Positions 1 to 8,855 of a DNA stretch of 64,000 nucleotides are shown here, piece by piece; position 1 is the stretch's first letter, and each line of letters opens with the position of its first letter. The stretch is from Pseudorhodoferax sp965279475 (GTDB taxonomy: Bacteria; Pseudomonadota; Gammaproteobacteria; Burkholderiales; Burkholderiaceae_C). Location of the stretch: positions 2,046,001 through 2,110,000 of the forward strand of contig CBDIIA010000003.1 in NCBI GenBank assembly GCA_965279475.1, read 5' to 3'. A program made the position numbers and the translations under genes. The notes under the pieces were generated by a model that saw nothing but the letters and a program-made list of their open reading frames with translations, searched no databases and was not told the origin of the DNA.

Positions 1-9
1 AGAACTGCC

Positions 10-378
10 ATGAGCACTGCTGTTTCGCGCACCCACGTTTCGACTTCCCGCTTTTTCGCAAATCCGCATCTGCGGCTCGCGCTGCACGCAGCTCTTCTTG
101 CTGCACTGATGCTGTTCTTTGCGTCGGCGGCGCACGCGGCCGGCTCCAGCATGCCCTGGGAAGGCCCGCTGACCTCCATCCTCGAATCGATCCAGGGGCC
201 GGTGGCCCGGATCGTCGCGGTGATCATCATCATTTCCACCGGGCTGGCGCTGGCCTTCGGCGACACCAGCGGCGGCTTCCGCAAGCTGATCCAGATCGTG
301 TTCGGCCTGTCGATCGCGTTCGCCGCTTCGAGCTTCTTCCTGTCGTTCTTCAGCTTCTCCGGCGGAGCCATCGTATGA
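10..378 (+). CDS. trbC: TrbC, conjugative pilin precursor (VirB2 family)
   Basis: The product would be the major pilin of the P-type (IncP/Tn4371-like) type IV secretion system that forms mating pairs. The 122-residue protein has a long positively charged N-terminus and a hydrophobic leader ending in an Ala-His-Ala-Ala signal-peptidase-like site near residue 44. Two hydrophobic segments follow (about residues 66-85 and 92-112), the usual VirB2/TrbC topology. Its stop overlaps the trbD start (ATGA), so the genes are translationally coupled. The upstream partner trbB, an ATPase, would lie just left of the window. The call rests on topology and on its place at the head of an unmistakable trb series. 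Confidence 0.9.
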   Translation: MSTAVSRTHVSTSRFFANPHLRLALHAALLAALMLFFASAAHAAGSSMPWEGPLTSILESIQGPVARIVAVIIIISTGLALAFGDTSGGFRKLIQIVFGLSIAFAASSFFLSFFSFSGGAIV

Positions 379-659
379 GCGCAGGAGCGAATAACCGCAG
401 CGAGTTCGCACCTGGCTTCGAAGTGCCGCTGCATCGCTCCCTGACCGAGCCGATCCTGCTGGGCGGCGCGCCGCGCACCGTGGCGATTGCGAACGGCACC
501 TTGGCCGCCGCCGTCGGCCTGGGCCTGCAACTGTGGATCCCCGGCGCCGTGCTCTGGATCGTCGGCCACGCGCTGGCGGTGTGGGGTGCACGGCTCGATC
601 CGCAGTTCATGGCCGTCTTCGCACGGCACCTCAAGCACCGTGCGCTACTAGACGTGTGA
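375..659 (+). CDS. trbD: TrbD, T4SS inner-membrane protein (VirB3 family)
   Basis: This small 94-residue protein has the VirB3/TrbD plan: a short N-terminal cytoplasmic stretch with a PLHRSL motif, then a hydrophobic hairpin (about residues 33-70). In this family it works with the VirB4/TrbE ATPase during pilus assembly at the inner membrane. It overlaps trbC by 4 bases and ends 10 bases before trbE. Position between trbC and trbE is the strongest evidence, since VirB3 proteins are short and weakly conserved. Confidence 0.9.
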   Translation: MSAGANNRSEFAPGFEVPLHRSLTEPILLGGAPRTVAIANGTLAAAVGLGLQLWIPGAVLWIVGHALAVWGARLDPQFMAVFARHLKHRALLDV

Positions 660-669
660 AGGGCATGCC

Positions 670-3117
670 ATGCTGAACCTCGCCGAATACCGCAAGCGGC
701 CCGCACTGCTGGCCGACTGGCTGCCCTGGGCCGGGCTGATCGCACCCGGTGTCGTGCTCAACAAGGACGGTTCGTTCCAACGCACGGCGCGCTTCCGAGG
801 GCCGGACCTGGACAGCGCGACGCAGGGTGAACTGATCGCCACGTCGGCGCGTTTGAACAACGCGCTGCGCCGGCTCGGGTCGGGCTGGGCGTTGTTCGTG
901 GAGGCCGAACGGCGTGCCGCTGCGGACTACCCGCAGTCCGACTTCCCCGAACCGCTGTCCTGGCTGGTCGAAGAAGAGCGGCGGGCTGCCTTCGAGTCGG
1001 ACGCCAGCCACTTTGAAAGCAGCTACCACCTGACGCTCGTGTACCTACCGGCCGAGGAGTCGCGTGCCCGCGCGGCCAAACTTCTCTACGAGAACTCGCG
1101 GCATAAAGGCGTGGACTGGCGGGAACGTCTGACCTCCTTCATGGCGGAGACGGATCGCTTCTTCGACCTGCTCGACGGCGTGATGCCGGAGATCGCCTGG
1201 CTGGACGACAGCCAGACCCTGACCTACCTGCATGCGACGGTCTCGACGCGGCGCTACCGCGTCGGCGTGCCGGAACATCCATTCCATCTCGACGCCTTGC
1301 TGGCCGATTCGGCCCTGGTCGGCGGGCTGGCTCCGATGCTGGGCGACCAGCACCTGCGCGTGGTGTCGGTGCGCGGGTTCCCGACTTCGACCTGGCCTGG
1401 CTTGCTGGACGACCTGAACCGACTCGGCTTCGCCTATCGGTGGTCCACGCGCTTCATCTGCATGGACAAGGCCGAGGCCGAGAAAGAACTCGGCCGGTTG
1501 CGCCGCCAGTGGTTCGCCAAGCGCAAGAACGTCGTCGCGCTGCTGCGCGAGACCATCTTCCAGCAGGAGAGCCCGCTGGTCGACACCGACGCCTCCAACA
1601 AGGCATCGGACGCCGATGCGGCGCTGCAGGAGCTGGGCAGCGACCAGGTGGCCTTCGGCTACGTCACCCCAACGGTGACGGTGCTCGGTGCGGACGCTGG
1701 TGCTGCCGACGAGAAGCTGCGCCGGGTGGAGCGGGCGATCCAGGGACGTGGCTTTGTGACGATCCCCGAGACCTTGAACGCCGTCGATGCGTGGCTGTCG
1801 TCCATCCCCGGCAATGCCTATGCCAACGTCCGCCAACCCATCATTTCGACGCTGAACTTGGCGCACCTGATGCCGGTGTCGGCGGTGTGGGCCGGGCCGG
1901 AGAGGAACGCGCATCTCGATGGCCCGCCACTGATCGTGACGCGCACCGATGGTGCGACGCCGTTCCGGCTGGTCACGCACATCGGCGACGTCGGCCACAC
2001 GCTGGTGGTCGGCCCGACCGGCATGGGCAAGTCGGTGCTGCTGGCGACATTGGCGATGCAGTTCCGTCGCTATGCGGGTTCGCGAATCTTTGTGTTCGAC
2101 ATGGGGCGCTCGATGCGGGCCACGATCCTGGGTCTCGGGGGCGAGCACTACGACCTCGGAACGGATGGCGCCATTGCGTTCCAGCCGCTGGCCCGCATCG
2201 ACCACGACGGCTACCGCACCTGGGCCGCCGAGTGGATTGAGGGCCGGCTGCTGCAGGAAGGCATTGCCGTCGGCCCCGACGAGAAGGCAGCGACCTGGTC
2301 GGCGCTGGGGAGCCTCGCCGGCGCGCCCGTGGAGCAGCGCACGCTGACCGGCTTGTCCGTGCTTCTGCAGAGCAACGCGCTCCGCCAGGCACTTGCGCCC
2401 TACGTGCTTGGCGGTGCCCACGGCAAGCTGCTCGATGCGGATATGGACCGCCTGGGCGCTGGCGCCATCCAGTGTTTCGAGATGGAGGAACTGATGCACA
2501 GCAAGGCCGCGGTGCTGGCCGTGCTGGGATATCTCTTCGCGCGCTTCGATGAGCGCTTTGACGGCGCGCCCACGCTCCTGATCCTCGACGAGGCCTGGCT
2601 CTTCCTCGACGATCCGGTGTTCGCCGCGCGCATCCGCCAGTGGCTGAAGACGCTGCGCAAGAAGAACGTGAGCGTCATCTTCGCGACGCAGTCGCTGGCC
2701 GACATCCAGAACTCCAGCATTGCCCCAGCCATCGTGGAGAGCTGCGCAAGCCGGATCTTCCTGCCGAATCCGCAGGCAACCGAACCGCAGATCAAGGTGA
2801 TCTACGAGGGCTTCGGCCTGAACCGCCGGCAGATCGACATCGTGGCCCAGGCCATCCCGAAGCGCGAGTACTACTACCAGTCACGGCTAGGTAATCGCTT
2901 GTTCGACCTCGATCTGGGGCCGGTGACGCTGGCCTTTGCGGGGGCTTCGTCGCCGCAGGATCAGCGCGACATCGACGCCGTGTCGACATCGGTTCCATCG
3001 CACGACTTCCCCGCGGCCTGGCTACGTCATCGCGGCATCGGCTGGGCCGCCGATCTCGTTGCGTCCTTTCCACCCCCTCCACCACCTCCATCCACACCAC
3101 AGGAGCACACACCATGA
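670..3117 (+). CDS. trbE: TrbE, conjugative transfer ATPase (VirB4 family)
   Basis: The 815-residue protein is full length for the VirB4/TrbE/CagE family, the ATPase that powers pilus biogenesis and substrate transfer at the inner membrane. The Walker A motif GPTGMGKS lies at residues 448-455. The Walker B region, LLILDEAW, has its Asp-Glu at residues 640-641 and is followed by an FATQS motif typical of the family. The C-terminus ends in a run of seven prolines, a low-complexity tail. The last codons overlap the trbJ start by 4 bases. The gene appears intact, so loss of transfer would have to come from elsewhere. Confidence 0.97.
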   Translation: MLNLAEYRKRPALLADWLPWAGLIAPGVVLNKDGSFQRTARFRGPDLDSATQGELIATSARLNNALRRLGSGWALFVEAERRAAADYPQSDFPEPLSWLVEEERRAAFESDASHFESSYHLTLVYLPAEESRARAAKLLYENSRHKGVDWRERLTSFMAETDRFFDLLDGVMPEIAWLDDSQTLTYLHATVSTRRYRVGVPEHPFHLDALLADSALVGGLAPMLGDQHLRVVSVRGFPTSTWPGLLDDLNRLGFAYRWSTRFICMDKAEAEKELGRLRRQWFAKRKNVVALLRETIFQQESPLVDTDASNKASDADAALQELGSDQVAFGYVTPTVTVLGADAGAADEKLRRVERAIQGRGFVTIPETLNAVDAWLSSIPGNAYANVRQPIISTLNLAHLMPVSAVWAGPERNAHLDGPPLIVTRTDGATPFRLVTHIGDVGHTLVVGPTGMGKSVLLATLAMQFRRYAGSRIFVFDMGRSMRATILGLGGEHYDLGTDGAIAFQPLARIDHDGYRTWAAEWIEGRLLQEGIAVGPDEKAATWSALGSLAGAPVEQRTLTGLSVLLQSNALRQALAPYVLGGAHGKLLDADMDRLGAGAIQCFEMEELMHSKAAVLAVLGYLFARFDERFDGAPTLLILDEAWLFLDDPVFAARIRQWLKTLRKKNVSVIFATQSLADIQNSSIAPAIVESCASRIFLPNPQATEPQIKVIYEGFGLNRRQIDIVAQAIPKREYYYQSRLGNRLFDLDLGPVTLAFAGASSPQDQRDIDAVSTSVPSHDFPAAWLRHRGIGWAADLVASFPPPPPPPSTPQEHTP

Positions 3118-3842
3118 AGAAGACCATGCTTGCCCTCGCCACCGCCGCGCTGCTGGGTTCGATGCCCGTCGCTCATGCGCAGTGGGTCGTGATCGACCCG
3201 ACCAACCTGACCCAGAACATCCTGACCGCCGCCCGCACGTTGGAGCAGATCAACAACCAGATCAAGCAGTTGCAGAACCAGGCGCAATCCCTGATGAACC
3301 AAGCGAAGAATCTGACCGGGCTGGATTTCAGCGCCTTGAATGAACTGCGCGCCGCGCTGTCAGCGACGAACCTGTTGATCCAGCAGGCGCAGGGGCTGGC
3401 CTTCAACGTCTCGCAAATGGAGACCGAGTTCCAACGGCTCTATCCCGAGTCGTACACGGCGGCGATCTCCGGCACGCAGATGGCGACCGATGCGCGCTCG
3501 CGTTGGCGCAACTCCCTCGAAGCGCTGCGCACCGCCACCAAGGTGCAGTCGCAGGCGGTGCAGAACTTCGCCTCTGACGAATCCACGCTGACGGATCTGG
3601 TGAACCGCAGCCAGTCGGCCGTGGGTGCACTGCAGGCCACACAGGCAACGAACCAGTTGCTGGCTTTGCAAGCCCGGCAATCGATCCAGGCGCAGCAACT
3701 GCAGATTACGCAGGACCGGGCCGCCGCGCTGGAGCAGGCACGCGTCATTGCCGTGCAGGAACGCGCCCGTGAGGTGCGCCGCCGCTTCATCGGCAGCGGC
3801 ACGCCGTACACACCACAAGCCATCGACTTCTACGGCAACTGA
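3114..3842 (+). CDS. trbJ: TrbJ, periplasmic T4SS component (VirB5 family)
   Basis: The 242-residue product starts with a clear Sec signal peptide (Lys-Lys, hydrophobic core, cleavage after Ala-His-Ala at about residue 22). The mature part is long, helical and rich in Gln, Asn, Ala and Leu (for example EQINNQIKQLQNQAQSL). VirB5/TrbJ proteins sit at the pilus tip and are helical in this way. It overlaps trbE by 4 bases. Only 9 bases separate it from trbL, so there is no room for trbK, the entry-exclusion lipoprotein that sits here in IncP plasmids. Confidence 0.93.
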   Translation: MKKTMLALATAALLGSMPVAHAQWVVIDPTNLTQNILTAARTLEQINNQIKQLQNQAQSLMNQAKNLTGLDFSALNELRAALSATNLLIQQAQGLAFNVSQMETEFQRLYPESYTAAISGTQMATDARSRWRNSLEALRTATKVQSQAVQNFASDESTLTDLVNRSQSAVGALQATQATNQLLALQARQSIQAQQLQITQDRAAALEQARVIAVQERAREVRRRFIGSGTPYTPQAIDFYGN

Positions 3843-3851
3843 GGTGCACTC

Positions 3852-5240
3852 ATGAACGACGTCGCCGTCATCGACCGCTTCCTCATCGTCTTCTCGCGCT
3901 ACATCGACTCCGGCTTCGGCCTGCTGCGGGGTGAGGTGGCGTTCCTCACAGCCACGCTGGTGGTGATCGACATGACGCTCGCCGGCCTGTTCTGGGCCAT
4001 GAGCCATGCCAGCGGTGGCGGCGACGACATCATGGGCAAGCTGATCAAGAAGGTGCTGTACGTGGGCGCCTTCGCCTACATCATCGGTAACTTCAACATG
4101 CTGGCCGGCATCGTGTTCCGGTCGTTCTCGGGGCTGGGGTTGCTGGCTTCGGGTTCAGCGATCACACAGGCCGAGTTCCTGCAGCCTGGGCGCTTGGCCA
4201 AGGTCGGCATCGACGCCGGGGCGCCGATCCTGGCGCAGATCAGTGACATGGCGGGGTTCCCCGAGGTGTTCGCGAACATCGATGCCATCGCCGTGCTGTT
4301 CCTGGCATGGCTGGTGCTGATCGTGAGTTTCTTCGTGCTGGCTGTGCAGCTCTTCGTCACCTTGATCGAATTCAAGCTGACCACGCTCGCGGGCTTCGTG
4401 CTGGTGCCGTTCGCGCTATGGAACAAGACGTCCTTTCTGGCGGAGAAGGTGCTGGGCAACGTGATTTCGTCCGGTATCAAGGTGCTGGTGCTGGCGGTGA
4501 TCGTGGGCATCGGCACAGGGCTCTTCGCCGAGTTCACGGTGCCGCCCGGCACGGAGCCTTCCATCGACCATGCGTTGGTCATCATGCTGGCGGCGCTGTC
4601 GATGCTGAGCCTGGGGATCTTCGGGCCGGGTATTGCGACGGGGCTGGTGTCCGGTGCGCCGCAACTCGGTGCCGGTGCGGTGGCAGGCACTGCCCTGGGC
4701 GCAGCCGGCATGGCCGTTGCCGGCGGTGCGGCGGTGGCGGGTGTAGGCTCGGCTGTCGCGGCCGGTGCACGCATGGCACCTGGCGCCGCGCGTGCAGCTA
4801 TCAGCGGCGGCGCCGCTGCCGCGCGTTCGGCCAGTACCCTGGCGAGCGGTGCGAAGTCGGCGTACCAAGCAGGCGCTGCTGCCTCGGGCGGAAGCGGCGT
4901 TCGTGCTGCCGGGGCTGGCGTTGCCAACGTTGCCAAGAGCGGCGCCAGTGCCGCCGGACAGCGCGTCGCTTCGAGTACTCAGGCAGTTAAGGACCGCGTG
5001 GCGAGCTTCGTTGCAGATGCTGCGGCGCCTGCCACCTCTAAACCGGCCGCCGCAGCCGGCACGGCAGAGCCGTCGTCCAGCACGTCTTCCAGCACAGCCG
5101 CCCAGCCCGGCTGGGCCAAGAGGCTGCAGCGTAAGCAGCAGATCAGTCACGCCGCATCGACCGTCGCCCACACGCTGCGCGGTGGGGACGGCGGCGGTGC
5201 GGGCTCCGCGCCCAGTCTGCGCGACCCCTCGGATTCATAA
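3852..5240 (+). CDS. trbL: TrbL, polytopic T4SS channel protein (VirB6 family)
   Basis: The 462-residue protein has about six hydrophobic segments in its first 270 residues (for example around residues 32-55, 70-90, 140-170 and 200-225). A long Ala/Gly/Ser-rich C-terminal tail of about 190 residues contains no obvious fold. TrbL/VirB6 proteins form part of the inner-membrane channel and often carry such a variable tail, which in some systems takes part in surface exclusion. A good ribosome-binding site for the next gene (AAGGAGAAG) follows its stop. Confidence 0.93.
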   Translation: MNDVAVIDRFLIVFSRYIDSGFGLLRGEVAFLTATLVVIDMTLAGLFWAMSHASGGGDDIMGKLIKKVLYVGAFAYIIGNFNMLAGIVFRSFSGLGLLASGSAITQAEFLQPGRLAKVGIDAGAPILAQISDMAGFPEVFANIDAIAVLFLAWLVLIVSFFVLAVQLFVTLIEFKLTTLAGFVLVPFALWNKTSFLAEKVLGNVISSGIKVLVLAVIVGIGTGLFAEFTVPPGTEPSIDHALVIMLAALSMLSLGIFGPGIATGLVSGAPQLGAGAVAGTALGAAGMAVAGGAAVAGVGSAVAAGARMAPGAARAAISGGAAAARSASTLASGAKSAYQAGAAASGGSGVRAAGAGVANVAKSGASAAGQRVASSTQAVKDRVASFVADAAAPATSKPAAAAGTAEPSSSTSSSTAAQPGWAKRLQRKQQISHAASTVAHTLRGGDGGGAGSAPSLRDPSDS

Positions 5241-5252
5241 GGAGAAGACTTC

Positions 5253-5957
5253 ATGCGATTCAAACGACCCCAGGTGCGCTACGCCGACACGCCGCAACCC
5301 ACAACCCCCTACCAGTCCGCCGAGCAGGTCTGGGACGACCGCATCGGCTCGTCCCGCGTGCAGGCGAAGAATTGGCGGCTGATGGCCTTTGGCTGTCTCA
5401 CGCTGGCCCTGCTAATGGCCGGCGGCCTGGTCTGGCGCTCGGCGCAGTCCATCGTCACACCCTACGTGGTGGAGGTGGACAACGCGGGCCAGGTACGTGC
5501 CGTCGGCGAGGCGGCCACACCTTACAAACCCACCGATGCGCAGACCGCTCACCAGCTCGCCCGCTTCATCACGCTGGTGCGGTCCCTCTCCATCGATCCC
5601 ATCGTCGTGCGCCAGAACTGGCTGGATGCCTACGACGTGACCACCGACCGCGGCGCGGCGGTGCTCAACGACTACGCGCGAACCAACGATCCCTTCGCCC
5701 GCGTCGGCAAGGAGTCGGTGACTGTGCAGGTCACCAGCGTGGTCCGGGCCAGCGACAACTCGTTCCAGGCGCGATGGACTGAGCGGCGCTACGTCAACGG
5801 CGCGGCCGCCGGGCTCGAGCGCTGGACGGCAGTGATCTCCATCGTCCTGCAGCCGCCGCGCACCGAAGAGAAGCTGCGCCGCAATCCCCTGGGCCTCTAC
5901 GTCAACGGACTGTCGTGGAGCCGTGAACTCGATTCTTCCGAAGGAACCAAGCCATGA
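5253..5957 (+). CDS. trbF: TrbF, T4SS bitopic assembly factor (VirB8 family)
   Basis: The 234-residue protein has a cytoplasmic N-terminus, one transmembrane segment (about residues 43-63) and a periplasmic domain with the VirB8/TrbF signature features, including a WLDAY motif and a late RNPLGLYV motif. VirB8 proteins bridge the inner-membrane complex and the VirB9/VirB10 core. Translation should be strong, with AAGGAGAAG ending about 5 bases before the ATG. The end overlaps trbG by 4 bases. Confidence 0.95.
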   Translation: MRFKRPQVRYADTPQPTTPYQSAEQVWDDRIGSSRVQAKNWRLMAFGCLTLALLMAGGLVWRSAQSIVTPYVVEVDNAGQVRAVGEAATPYKPTDAQTAHQLARFITLVRSLSIDPIVVRQNWLDAYDVTTDRGAAVLNDYARTNDPFARVGKESVTVQVTSVVRASDNSFQARWTERRYVNGAAAGLERWTAVISIVLQPPRTEEKLRRNPLGLYVNGLSWSRELDSSEGTKP

Positions 5958-6964
5958 AATCGTCTTTGTGCATTCACGTATGGCCATCTTTGATGATGGC
6001 CGCAGGCGTCACGCTCGCCGGCTGCGCCTCACAGGGCAAGCCACCGCCGACGATCACGCTGGAGGAGCCGGTCGCAGCGCAGGTGATGCCTGAGCCGCCC
6101 AAGCCCATCGAAGTGGTTGCGGTGCCCGAACCGCTGGCTCTGCCGGCGCAGCTCAAGCCGGTACCGCTGGAGCAGCAAACCGTCGCCGCGCCGGAGCCGG
6201 TGGATGAGAAGCTGCGTGTGTCGCGTGCGAACGAGGAGGCGCGCATGGCACCGACCCGCGAGGGCTATGTCAATGCGATCCAGGTCTGGCCGTACACGGA
6301 CGGCGCGCTGTACCAGGTCTATGCGAGCCCGGGGCGCGTGACAGTGGTGTCGCTCCAGCCCGGCGAGGAACTGGTGACCGTTGCCGCCGGCGACACCGTG
6401 CGCTGGATCGTCGGCGACACGTCGAGCGGCACGGGGGCCGACCTGCGCGTGAGCGTGCTGGTCAAACCCACGCGCAGCAATCTCAAGACCAACCTGGTGA
6501 TCACGACCAGCCGGCGCACCTATCTGATCGAGCTGACCTCGACCGAGAAGGCCTGGATGGCGTCAGTGTCCTGGGACTACCCGAAGGATCGCATGCTGGC
6601 CTTGCAGCGGCAGGCGCAGGCGGCCAGCGCAGCCACGCCGGTCGATGCGGGCCTGTCGCTGGAGAAGATCCGCTTCCGCTACGCGATCTCGGGCAGCGAA
6701 CCATCGTGGAAGCCGCTGCGCGCCTTCGACGACGGCGAGAAGGTCTACATCCAGTTCCCCGGCGGCATCGCGCAGGGCGAGCTGCCGCCGCTGTTCGTGA
6801 TTGGCGCGCAAGGAGATGGGCAGCTCGTGAACTACCGTTTCAGGTCGCCGTACTACATCGTGGACCGGTTGTTCGGCGCGGCCGAACTCCGTTTAGGCGC
6901 AGACAAGGGTGACGTGGTGCGCATCGAGCGCACGGACGGGATCTCCGGCGCGCGGAGGAACTGA
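5954..6964 (+). CDS. trbG: TrbG, outer-membrane core lipoprotein (VirB9 family)
   Basis: The 336-residue protein carries a lipoprotein signal peptide with lipobox LAGC and Cys at about residue 24. A Pro-rich linker follows, then the conserved VirB9/TrbG beta-sandwich region (from about residue 90), including an SVSWDYP motif and a C-terminal YRFRSPYYIVDRLF segment typical of the family. With TrbI it would form the outer-membrane core complex. IncP plasmids also encode a separate lipoprotein, TrbH, between TrbG and TrbI. Here only 2 bases separate trbG and trbI, so TrbH is absent. Confidence 0.96.
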   Translation: MKSSLCIHVWPSLMMAAGVTLAGCASQGKPPPTITLEEPVAAQVMPEPPKPIEVVAVPEPLALPAQLKPVPLEQQTVAAPEPVDEKLRVSRANEEARMAPTREGYVNAIQVWPYTDGALYQVYASPGRVTVVSLQPGEELVTVAAGDTVRWIVGDTSSGTGADLRVSVLVKPTRSNLKTNLVITTSRRTYLIELTSTEKAWMASVSWDYPKDRMLALQRQAQAASAATPVDAGLSLEKIRFRYAISGSEPSWKPLRAFDDGEKVYIQFPGGIAQGELPPLFVIGAQGDGQLVNYRFRSPYYIVDRLFGAAELRLGADKGDVVRIERTDGISGARRN

Positions 6965-6966
6965 GC

Positions 6967-8259
6967 ATGGACCAGGACACTACTGCCGGCGCTCCGGTAC
7001 CAGACGTGCCACCGAAGGTTGCGCCGGACAACGTCACGCTGCGCGCCCAGCCGCGTGCGGTCACGCGCCTGAACCGGCGCATGCTGGCCGCATTGCTGGG
7101 CGGCCTGTCTCTGTCCGTGTTGGGCGCCTTGATATGGTCACTGCAGCCGCAACGGCGCAATGCGAGCGAACCCGCCGAGCTGTACAACGTCGACCGGGTG
7201 TCGCGCTCCGAAGGACTGAATCAACTGCCGTCCGACTACTCGAAACTGCCGCCGGCGGTGCCGCAGCTGGGAGCACCACTTCCGGGGGATCTGGGCGGGC
7301 CGATCCTGAAGGCCGAACAGCAGGCACAAGGGCACGACTATCCACCGCCGGGACACGACCCGGCAGAGGCAGCGCGTCTGGCGCGCTTGAAGGAGGCCGA
7401 GGAAGCGACGGCTTCGTCGGTATTCTTCCGTTCGTCGGGCGGGCCGAGGGTGGCTGCTGCGCCATCTTCGCAGGCCGCGCCTGCTGCGGGGCATGCCGCT
7501 AACACGGCGTTCGATCCGATGGCAGCAGGCCCGGCCTCGACGGCTGCGCAGCCCACTGACCCGACGGTGGCGCAGAACCGGCAGGATCAGAAGGAGGCCT
7601 TTCTGTCAAAAGCCGGTTCCACACAAACGCGTAATTCCGGCTCTCTGCAGATGCCTGCTTCGCCGTACCAGGTGATGGCCGGAACGGTGATCGCTGCGGC
7701 GTTGGTGACAGGCATCAAGTCCGACCTGCCGGGTGACGTGATCGCTACAGTGACGGAGCCGGTCTACGACTCGGCTACTGGCAAGTTCCTGCTGATCCCG
7801 CAAGGTGCGCGGCTGATGGGCAAGTACAACAGCCAGGTGAGCTACGGGCAGAGCCGCACGCAAGTGGTGTGGAACCGGGTGATCCTGCCGGACACGTCTT
7901 CGTTCCAGCTCGACAACCTGGTGGGTTCAGACCCTGCCGGCTACGCCGGCTTGGAGGATGGAGTCGATTGGCACTGGGATCGCATCGTGGCCGGCGCTGC
8001 GCTGACGACGCTGCTGGGCGTTGGCGCCGAGTTGGCCGCCCCGGAGAACCGCACCGACGGCAACCGCATCGTCATTGCGGGGCGCGACAGCCTGCAGGAC
8101 TCGGTCAACCAGACCGGGCAGGAGCTGACCCGGCGCAACATGAACATCCAGCCGACGTTGACCAGCCGACTTGGACTGCCGGTGCGCATCATCGTGAATC
8201 GGGATCTGGTGCTGCGGCCTTATCAGCCCATGTTCTTCGTCAAGGGAACATCGCGATGA
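6967..8259 (+). CDS. trbI: TrbI, T4SS core channel protein (VirB10 family)
   Basis: The 430-residue protein has a short cytoplasmic N-terminus, one transmembrane segment (about residues 38-58), a Pro/Ala-rich periplasmic linker (to about residue 215) and the VirB10 beta-barrel domain. The domain includes the conserved FLLIPQGARL and GLPVRIIVNRDLVL stretches. VirB10/TrbI spans both membranes and gates the secretion channel. The stop overlaps the next start as ATGA. The gene appears intact and is the last canonical member of the operon. Confidence 0.97.
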   Translation: MDQDTTAGAPVPDVPPKVAPDNVTLRAQPRAVTRLNRRMLAALLGGLSLSVLGALIWSLQPQRRNASEPAELYNVDRVSRSEGLNQLPSDYSKLPPAVPQLGAPLPGDLGGPILKAEQQAQGHDYPPPGHDPAEAARLARLKEAEEATASSVFFRSSGGPRVAAAPSSQAAPAAGHAANTAFDPMAAGPASTAAQPTDPTVAQNRQDQKEAFLSKAGSTQTRNSGSLQMPASPYQVMAGTVIAAALVTGIKSDLPGDVIATVTEPVYDSATGKFLLIPQGARLMGKYNSQVSYGQSRTQVVWNRVILPDTSSFQLDNLVGSDPAGYAGLEDGVDWHWDRIVAGAALTTLLGVGAELAAPENRTDGNRIVIAGRDSLQDSVNQTGQELTRRNMNIQPTLTSRLGLPVRIIVNRDLVLRPYQPMFFVKGTSR

Positions 8260-8510
8260 GCGCGAGCAAGCTGCGACTGGGGCCACTGCCCAAGACGGAA
8301 ATCATCAAGGTCACTTTCGCGTGCTCGGCGAGCCTGGAGGCGGATCTTGATCGCTACGCTACGCTGCACGCGCAGGCCTATGGCGAAGCGGTCGATGCGG
8401 CGACACTCATCCCGCACATGCTGGAAGCGTTCATAGCGCGGGATCGGGGATTTCGATCTCAATCGCATCCTGGGCGGAAGTGGGCAGCACCAAGCGATAC
8501 ATCACCTTGA
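8256..8510 (+). CDS. DUF2274 family protein at the end of the trb operon, C-terminus probably altered
   Basis: The first 65 or so residues (KLRLGPLPKTE, LDRYATLHAQAYGEAVDAA, PHMLEAFIARDRGF) are a very good match to the small DUF2274 protein that follows trbI in Tn4371-like elements. Its function is unknown. It starts inside the trbI stop (ATGA), so it is co-translated. As I remember the family, it ends soon after the RDRGF motif. Here the frame runs on for about 16 residues that look unrelated (SQSHPGRKW and onward). This suggests that a rearrangement replaced the original 3' end near 8450. Confidence 0.8.
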   Translation: MSASKLRLGPLPKTEIIKVTFACSASLEADLDRYATLHAQAYGEAVDAATLIPHMLEAFIARDRGFRSQSHPGRKWAAPSDTSP

Positions 8511-8806
8511 TGGTGATCGACCACCCACCTCATCTTGACTCACATGAGGTCGCGGGGGCAGTTCAACGGCGGCTGTCTAGCGCATTGCTGACGCTCGATG
8601 CCGTAGCTGTCTATGGCTGTAAACGAGCCATTGCAAAGATTGGCGACGCCGATTTCGTAGCCACAAAGCGGCCGTTCAACGCCGAAGATCAGCTGTGGCC
8701 GAAGTCCGCCGGCTGGATCGGAGAGTTTGGATTCCTGATTTCTGCATGGGGGCCTCCAGTGCCACAGGCGATGGTCATGATGGTGCAGTGGAATAGCAGC
8801 GGCTGA
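8480..8806 (+). CDS. Hypothetical ORF, possibly the remnant of a larger gene
   Basis: I do not recognise this 108-codon frame. It would start with GTG inside the end of the DUF2274 gene and has no good ribosome-binding site. Its composition is protein-like (few Arg/Pro runs; segments such as WIGEFGFLISAWG). The frame also stays open upstream of the GTG back into the DUF2274 gene. That is what a gene fragment fused to the trb operon by a deletion or insertion would look like. The opposite strand also has a frame (8540-8842), but its composition is poor. The stretch 8511-8855 holds nothing else I can identify. Confidence 0.3.
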   Translation: MGSTKRYITLMVIDHPPHLDSHEVAGAVQRRLSSALLTLDAVAVYGCKRAIAKIGDADFVATKRPFNAEDQLWPKSAGWIGEFGFLISAWGPPVPQAMVMMVQWNSSG

Positions 8807-8855
8807 GTGGATCGACCGGAAGAAAAGCTGATGCGGTCCCATCTGGGCGATACCT

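Noticed and set aside
8540..8842. Minus-strand frame opposite the ORF at 8480-8806
   Set aside because: Its composition is poor and there is no ribosome-binding site. The plus-strand frame is only slightly better and is reported with low confidence.
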